From JAAYBR01 sp033813475 (GTDB taxonomy: Bacteria; Hydrogenedentota; Hydrogenedentia; Hydrogenedentales; CAITNO01), in contig JAPXRP010000159.1 in the NCBI GenBank assembly GCA_033813475.1, positions 1 to 10,166 of the forward strand: a stretch of 10,166 nt of DNA. The letters are read 5' to 3'. Under the pieces are notes generated by a model. That model ran no database searches. It worked only from the letters and a program-made list of their open reading frames with translations, and was not told the DNA's origin. Positions 8,301 through 10,166 of the stretch are shown here, piece after piece. Made by a program: the position numbers and the translations under genes. How positions within the stretch are numbered: the first letter of the stretch is position 1; each line of letters begins with the position of its first letter.

Positions 8301-9809
8301 CACTGCGTGATGACCGGGACGGTGACGTCCTCGACCGTGACGGTGGCGTTGCAGCTCGCCGTGCGGCCGAGCTTGTCGGTGATGGTGANNNNNNNNNNTG
8401 AGCGCCACGGAGGGCGCGCCGACATCGGCGCAGCCGAAGGCCGTCTGGCCGGCCACCAGCGTGTGGATGCCGGCTTCGGCCGTGCTGCCGCCGTCAATCG
8501 CGGCGGCAGCGAGGGCGCCGGCGCCCGCCGCATCAAGGGTGACCGTGGCCGCCTGGCAGGCGGCCGCAGGGCCGTTCGCGCTGTACTCGTAGGCGCCCAT
8601 GTCAACCGCGGCGCCGAGGGGACGGTTCACCGTGCGGGCGTCGAGGACCACGGGGCTCGCCGGATTGCCGGCGTCCAGGCAGGGCGCCGCCTCGGTCTGG
8701 TAGGGGAAGGGGTACGCGCCGGTGAAGACCGGGGCCAGATTGATGTTGCCCGGACCCGAGGGGACCGCGCCGACGGTGACCGTCCAGCTGCCGTCGGGCT
8801 GGTAGACCGGATAAGCGTAGCCGACGTTGGTGTAGGAGACGACGGACACCTCGGCGGAGCCTTCCTGAATCTCGTCCTGAAGGTTGCCGACCGTGTTCTG
8901 CTTGATGATCGAGGAGTCAATCGCGGGGGAGGACTCCCAGTTGTAGACGCCGCCGCTGTTCGCGCCGAAAAGCGTGTAGCCCGCGTTGCCGATCGCGTTG
9001 CCCGCGACCGTCGCGTGGCGGATCACCGGGTCGGCGACATCGTTGAACATGCCGCCGCCGCCGCGGATCGGGTTGCCCGCCGTGTCCGCGCCGCGGTTCG
9101 CCGTGTTGTCGGCAATCACGCAGTTGGTAAGAACGGCGTTTGCCGCACCGACCACGCCGCTGACGTTGGCGACGCCGCCGCCGCTGACTTCGGCGCTGTT
9201 GCCGTAAATGACGCAGTTGGCGATGACCGGGGCGGAACCCCAGTTGTAGACGCCGCCGCCGCGCCAGGTGTGGTAGTCGCCCGGCTCACCGGAGGCGTTG
9301 CCGCCCGTGATGTGGAAGCCGTCAAGCACCGCACCAAGCGTCGGGGCCGCCGAGCGGCCAAACACCACGACATGGTAGGCGGCACTGCCGCCGCGGGCCG
9401 TCGCGCCGTTAATGACGGCGACGTTCAGGGCCAGCGCCCGCTGGGCCAGCGCGGTTTCCTGCGCGCCCGCGCCGCCGCGGTACCCCTCGAAGCCGCCGTA
9501 CAGTTCCACATAATCCTTCATGACGAGGGAGCCCGTCACGGACGCGGAACCCCACGCCTCGGTGCGCGCCTCGCCGTACACCACCGGGCTGCCGGCCGGG
9601 CCGCCCGCCACCCACACTTCATCGCCGCCGGCCGCCCAGGCGGCGTCAATGGCAGGCTGGAGCGTGGTGAACGCCCGGGGCCACGACGTGCCGTCGTTCG
9701 GGCCCGGCGCTGTCGGGTCCACATACACCGTGGCCGAGGCCGCCCACGGCACTCCGACGAGCACCGCGAAGACGGCCGCAAGGGCGCACAAAGTTCTTGC
9801 GTGTTTCAT
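5357..9809 (-). CDS. Large secreted modular surface protein: beta-helix, choice-of-anchor Q, HYR/Ig-like array, C-terminal anchor (interrupted by N gap)
   Basis: Start ATG at 9809 has AAGGA 9 nt upstream and opens a signal peptide cleaved after ASA (residue 26). In-frame codons further upstream lack one. VYVDPTAPGPNDGTSW begins a parallel beta-helix (to about residue 345, with GGGVYN/NCVIYGNS-type turns). A choice-of-anchor Q segment follows (about 357-410, ending VDMGAYEYS). The rest is repeats: one module across the gap (415-490), HYR modules at 491-573, 574-654, 655-733, 840-922, 1028-1110 and 1111-1192, Bap-like Ig modules at 734-839 and 923-1027, a CQ-type module at 1193-1272, a DUF5011-like module at 1273-1352 (PVITLTGDAAVVL...TVTYTVSDAAGN), and an Ig-like domain at 1353-1448 (DSGVYVCEV). 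The tail is VPAAG, a hydrophobic helix and RRRK. Numbering assumes a zero-length joined gap (1,479 residues). Probable role: adhesion or surface layer, inferred. As written, the 10 Ns shift the frame. Confidence 0.88.
5360..5452 (-). other. C-terminal sorting/anchor signal (VPAAG - hydrophobic helix - RRRK)
   Basis: The last 31 residues of the surface protein have a short VPAAGG motif, about 20 Ala/Leu/Gly-rich hydrophobic residues and a final RRRK. This tripartite layout is that of bacterial C-terminal protein-sorting signals such as PEP-CTERM, IPTL-CTERM and rhombosortase tails. The motif is not canonical for any one of them, so the processing enzyme cannot be named. Confidence 0.65.
6467..7597 (-). 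repeat. Duplicated 188-residue super-module (Bap-like Ig + HYR), two tandem copies
   Basis: Copy 1 covers 7031-7597 and copy 2 covers 6467-7030; the start-to-start offset is 564-567 bp. Each encodes an Ig-like module beginning AAPAAP or APPAAP and containing PDTGV, GTVGSAV, GTLLNV, IGLAPGVY and NNCGT, then a HYR module with CQGAIPDLTG or CEGSIPDLTG. Both share AWSSEYTVVVD. Similarity holds at nucleotide level, for example around 6716-6745 and 7280-7310, pointing to a fairly recent duplication. Confidence 0.85.
7598..8077 (-). repeat. Near-identical tandem pair of HYR modules
   Basis: HYR modules at 7598-7834 and 7835-8077 are almost identical in their second halves. A 39-nt block starting at 7604 recurs exactly at 7847, an offset of 243 bp (81 codons). 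Both encode TLVGLGDTVVTLRAED followed by SGNFAECTATVTV. This is the most recent-looking duplication in the array. Confidence 0.88.
8389..8398. other. Scaffold gap of 10 Ns inside the surface-protein gene
   Basis: Ten N characters mark an assembly join of unknown true length. The frame before the gap and the frame after it differ, so the true insert length cannot be exactly 10. Both flanks carry TCA on the coding strand, and overlapping them restores an open frame on the repeat consensus. Confidence 0.98.
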
Positions 9810-10004
9810 GGGTAGGATTCCTTCATGGGGGTTGGGGAAAAAGGTTAAAGACGCACGGCGCACGGGGGGCCCAGGGGGACTCCCCGCCTGCATTGCGGGA
9901 CACTCCAAGAGATTACGACACCGATGAACCTGCATGTCACCTGCTCTTCGCGTGGGATACGCGAAACACACCACCCCGTCGAAGGTGGTTCTACCATCTG
10001 CCTG
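9810..10004 (-). promoter_or_regulatory. Structured 5' leader of the surface-protein gene, about 195 nt
   Basis: From the predicted start of transcription near 10004 to the ATG lies a long untranslated leader. It opens with two adjacent hairpins: ACCACC/GGTGGT with an 8-nt loop (9970-9989), and a perfect 7-bp TTCGCGT/ACGCGAA with a 5-nt loop (9947-9965). A G/C-rich hairpin, GGGG-GACT-CCCC, is at 9874-9885. I could not match the leader to c-di-GMP-I or any other riboswitch consensus I know. A regulatory role is therefore only a possibility. Confidence 0.35.
9819..9823 (-). promoter_or_regulatory. Ribosome-binding site of the surface-protein gene
   Basis: AAGGA on the minus strand lies 9 nt before the ATG at 9809. 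It supports that start over in-frame upstream codons, which would place about 55 non-secretory residues ahead of the signal peptide. Confidence 0.55.
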
Positions 10005-10010
10005 CCCACC

Positions 10011-10051
10011 AGACTAGCAGGTTCCGGCCCCGCTGTCAACACCTTTTTTTT
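10011..10051 (-). promoter_or_regulatory. Sigma70-type promoter of the surface-protein gene
   Basis: On the minus strand a perfect TTGACA (10034-10039) is followed after exactly 17 nt by TAGTCT (10011-10016, three of six matches including the conserved TA...T). An A8 tract at 10044-10051 sits just upstream and looks like a UP element. Predicted transcription start is near 10004. Confidence 0.72.
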
Positions 10052-10083
10052 GCAGGACTTCCCCCAAGATTTTCGGGTAAAGG

Positions 10084-10111
10084 CTTCGCCTATGACGAGT
10101 CGTAGGCGAAG
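10084..10111 (-). terminator. Inverted repeat over the stop codon of the right-edge gene, possible terminator
   Basis: CTTCGCCTATGAC and GTCGTAGGCGAAG form a 13-bp near-perfect inverted repeat (one G-T pair) with a 2-nt centre. It includes the TAG stop at 10090-10092. On the minus strand it is followed by CCTTTACCCG, a short U run only, so termination is uncertain. Confidence 0.4.
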
Positions 10112-10166
10112 AGGTCCATCTGTCTGGGGGCGTTTCTCGGGCCCGGGGCCACAGGTTTTCCCGGAT
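10090..10166 (-). CDS. C-terminal end of a gene entering from the right edge; tail has a beta-clamp-binding-like QMDLF motif
   Basis: A minus-strand frame is open from the right edge to TAG at 10090-10092, giving 25 codons that end PRQMDLFAYDSS. QMDLF matches the QL(S/D)LF consensus by which proteins such as Y-family polymerases, MutS and Hda bind the DNA polymerase sliding clamp, commonly at a C-terminus. Preceding residues are Pro- and Gly-rich (KPVAPGPRNAP), as expected of a flexible linker. The evidence is short: other frames are also partly open here, so this may be chance. The position fits, because the surface-gene promoter begins just downstream. If real, a DNA repair or replication protein is the best guess. 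Confidence 0.45.
   Translation of the reverse strand, partial: PGKPVAPGPRNAPRQMDLFAYDSS

Noticed and set aside
5453..8326. Regularly spaced repeats considered as a CRISPR array
   Set aside because: Units are 237-318 bp long, code for protein modules in frame and diverge throughout, unlike short identical repeats with unique spacers.
8389..8398. Frame change considered as a genuine frameshift or pseudogene
   Set aside because: It coincides exactly with the N gap, and both sides stay open for hundreds of codons with intact domains.
4361..8401. Plus-strand open frame of about 1,346 codons across oppC and the surface-protein gene
   Set aside because: It reads out of frame through oppC and antisense to the HYR array. 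Its Arg/Gly/His/Ala-rich translation is the usual shadow of GC-rich coding DNA, and the repeats it contains are those of the real gene.
7821..9815. Plus-strand open frame of 664 codons antisense to the beta-helix and HYR region
   Set aside because: It runs through the N gap and is antisense to a signal-peptide protein with recognisable domains; its translation is compositionally a shadow.
9947..9989. Adjacent leader hairpins considered as a c-di-GMP (GEMM) or other known riboswitch
   Set aside because: The conserved GEMM-type core bases and tetraloop arrangement were not found, so a named class cannot be supported.
9797..10105. Plus-strand frame of 102 codons in the leader and promoter region
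   Set aside because: It overlaps a strong minus-strand promoter and leader, has no good ribosome-binding site and its product has no recognisable feature.

Overview
The window is a GC-rich bacterial segment, roughly two-thirds G+C by eye, with tight gene packing and a 10-N scaffold gap that suggests a draft or metagenome assembly. A lipoprotein oligopeptide-binding protein, Sec-type signals and a C-terminal membrane-anchor tail indicate a cell with an outer membrane or a complex envelope. The choice-of-anchor Q / HYR / Ig-like surface protein with a VPAAG-type sorting tail recalls large surface proteins of PVC-group, Hydrogenedentes-like or myxobacteria-like lineages. No phylogenetic marker is present, so the affiliation is only a guess.

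Layout, left to right. (1) Positions 1-937, minus strand: an unrecognised multi-pass membrane protein with a central charged coiled-coil region, cut by the left edge. (2) Positions 938-1112: a divergent intergenic region with candidate promoters for both directions. (3) Positions 1113-5183, plus strand: a compact operon of a cysteine-rich flavodoxin-fold oxidoreductase, an OppA-type lipoprotein and the two permeases OppB and OppC. Junctions are 24 bp, a 4-bp ATGA overlap and 1 bp, so translational coupling is likely. The usual ATPase genes oppD and oppF are absent: the operon ends after oppC and meets a convergent gene. (4) Positions 5184-5356: a convergent intergenic region with four perfect copies of an 8-bp repeat and a strong terminator serving the minus-strand gene. 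(5) Positions 5357-9809, minus strand: one very large secreted modular protein, about 1,479 residues if the gap is closed as proposed. It has a signal peptide, a parallel beta-helix, a choice-of-anchor Q segment, an array of HYR and Bap-like Ig modules, a DUF5011-like module, an Ig-like module and a C-terminal anchor. (6) Positions 9810-10089: its leader of about 195 nt with hairpins, and a well-formed sigma70-type promoter. (7) Positions 10090-10166, minus strand: the last 25 codons of a gene entering from the right, ending in a QMDLF beta-clamp-binding-like motif, with an inverted repeat across its stop codon.

The main points of interest lie in the surface protein. The 10-N gap changes the reading frame, yet its two flanks share TCA and rejoin in frame exactly on the repeat consensus. 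The array carries a recent 188-residue super-module duplication. Cysteine numbers are odd in single modules but become even when neighbouring modules are grouped. I found no mobile element, CRISPR array, tRNA or rRNA, and no convincing new defence or biosynthetic system.
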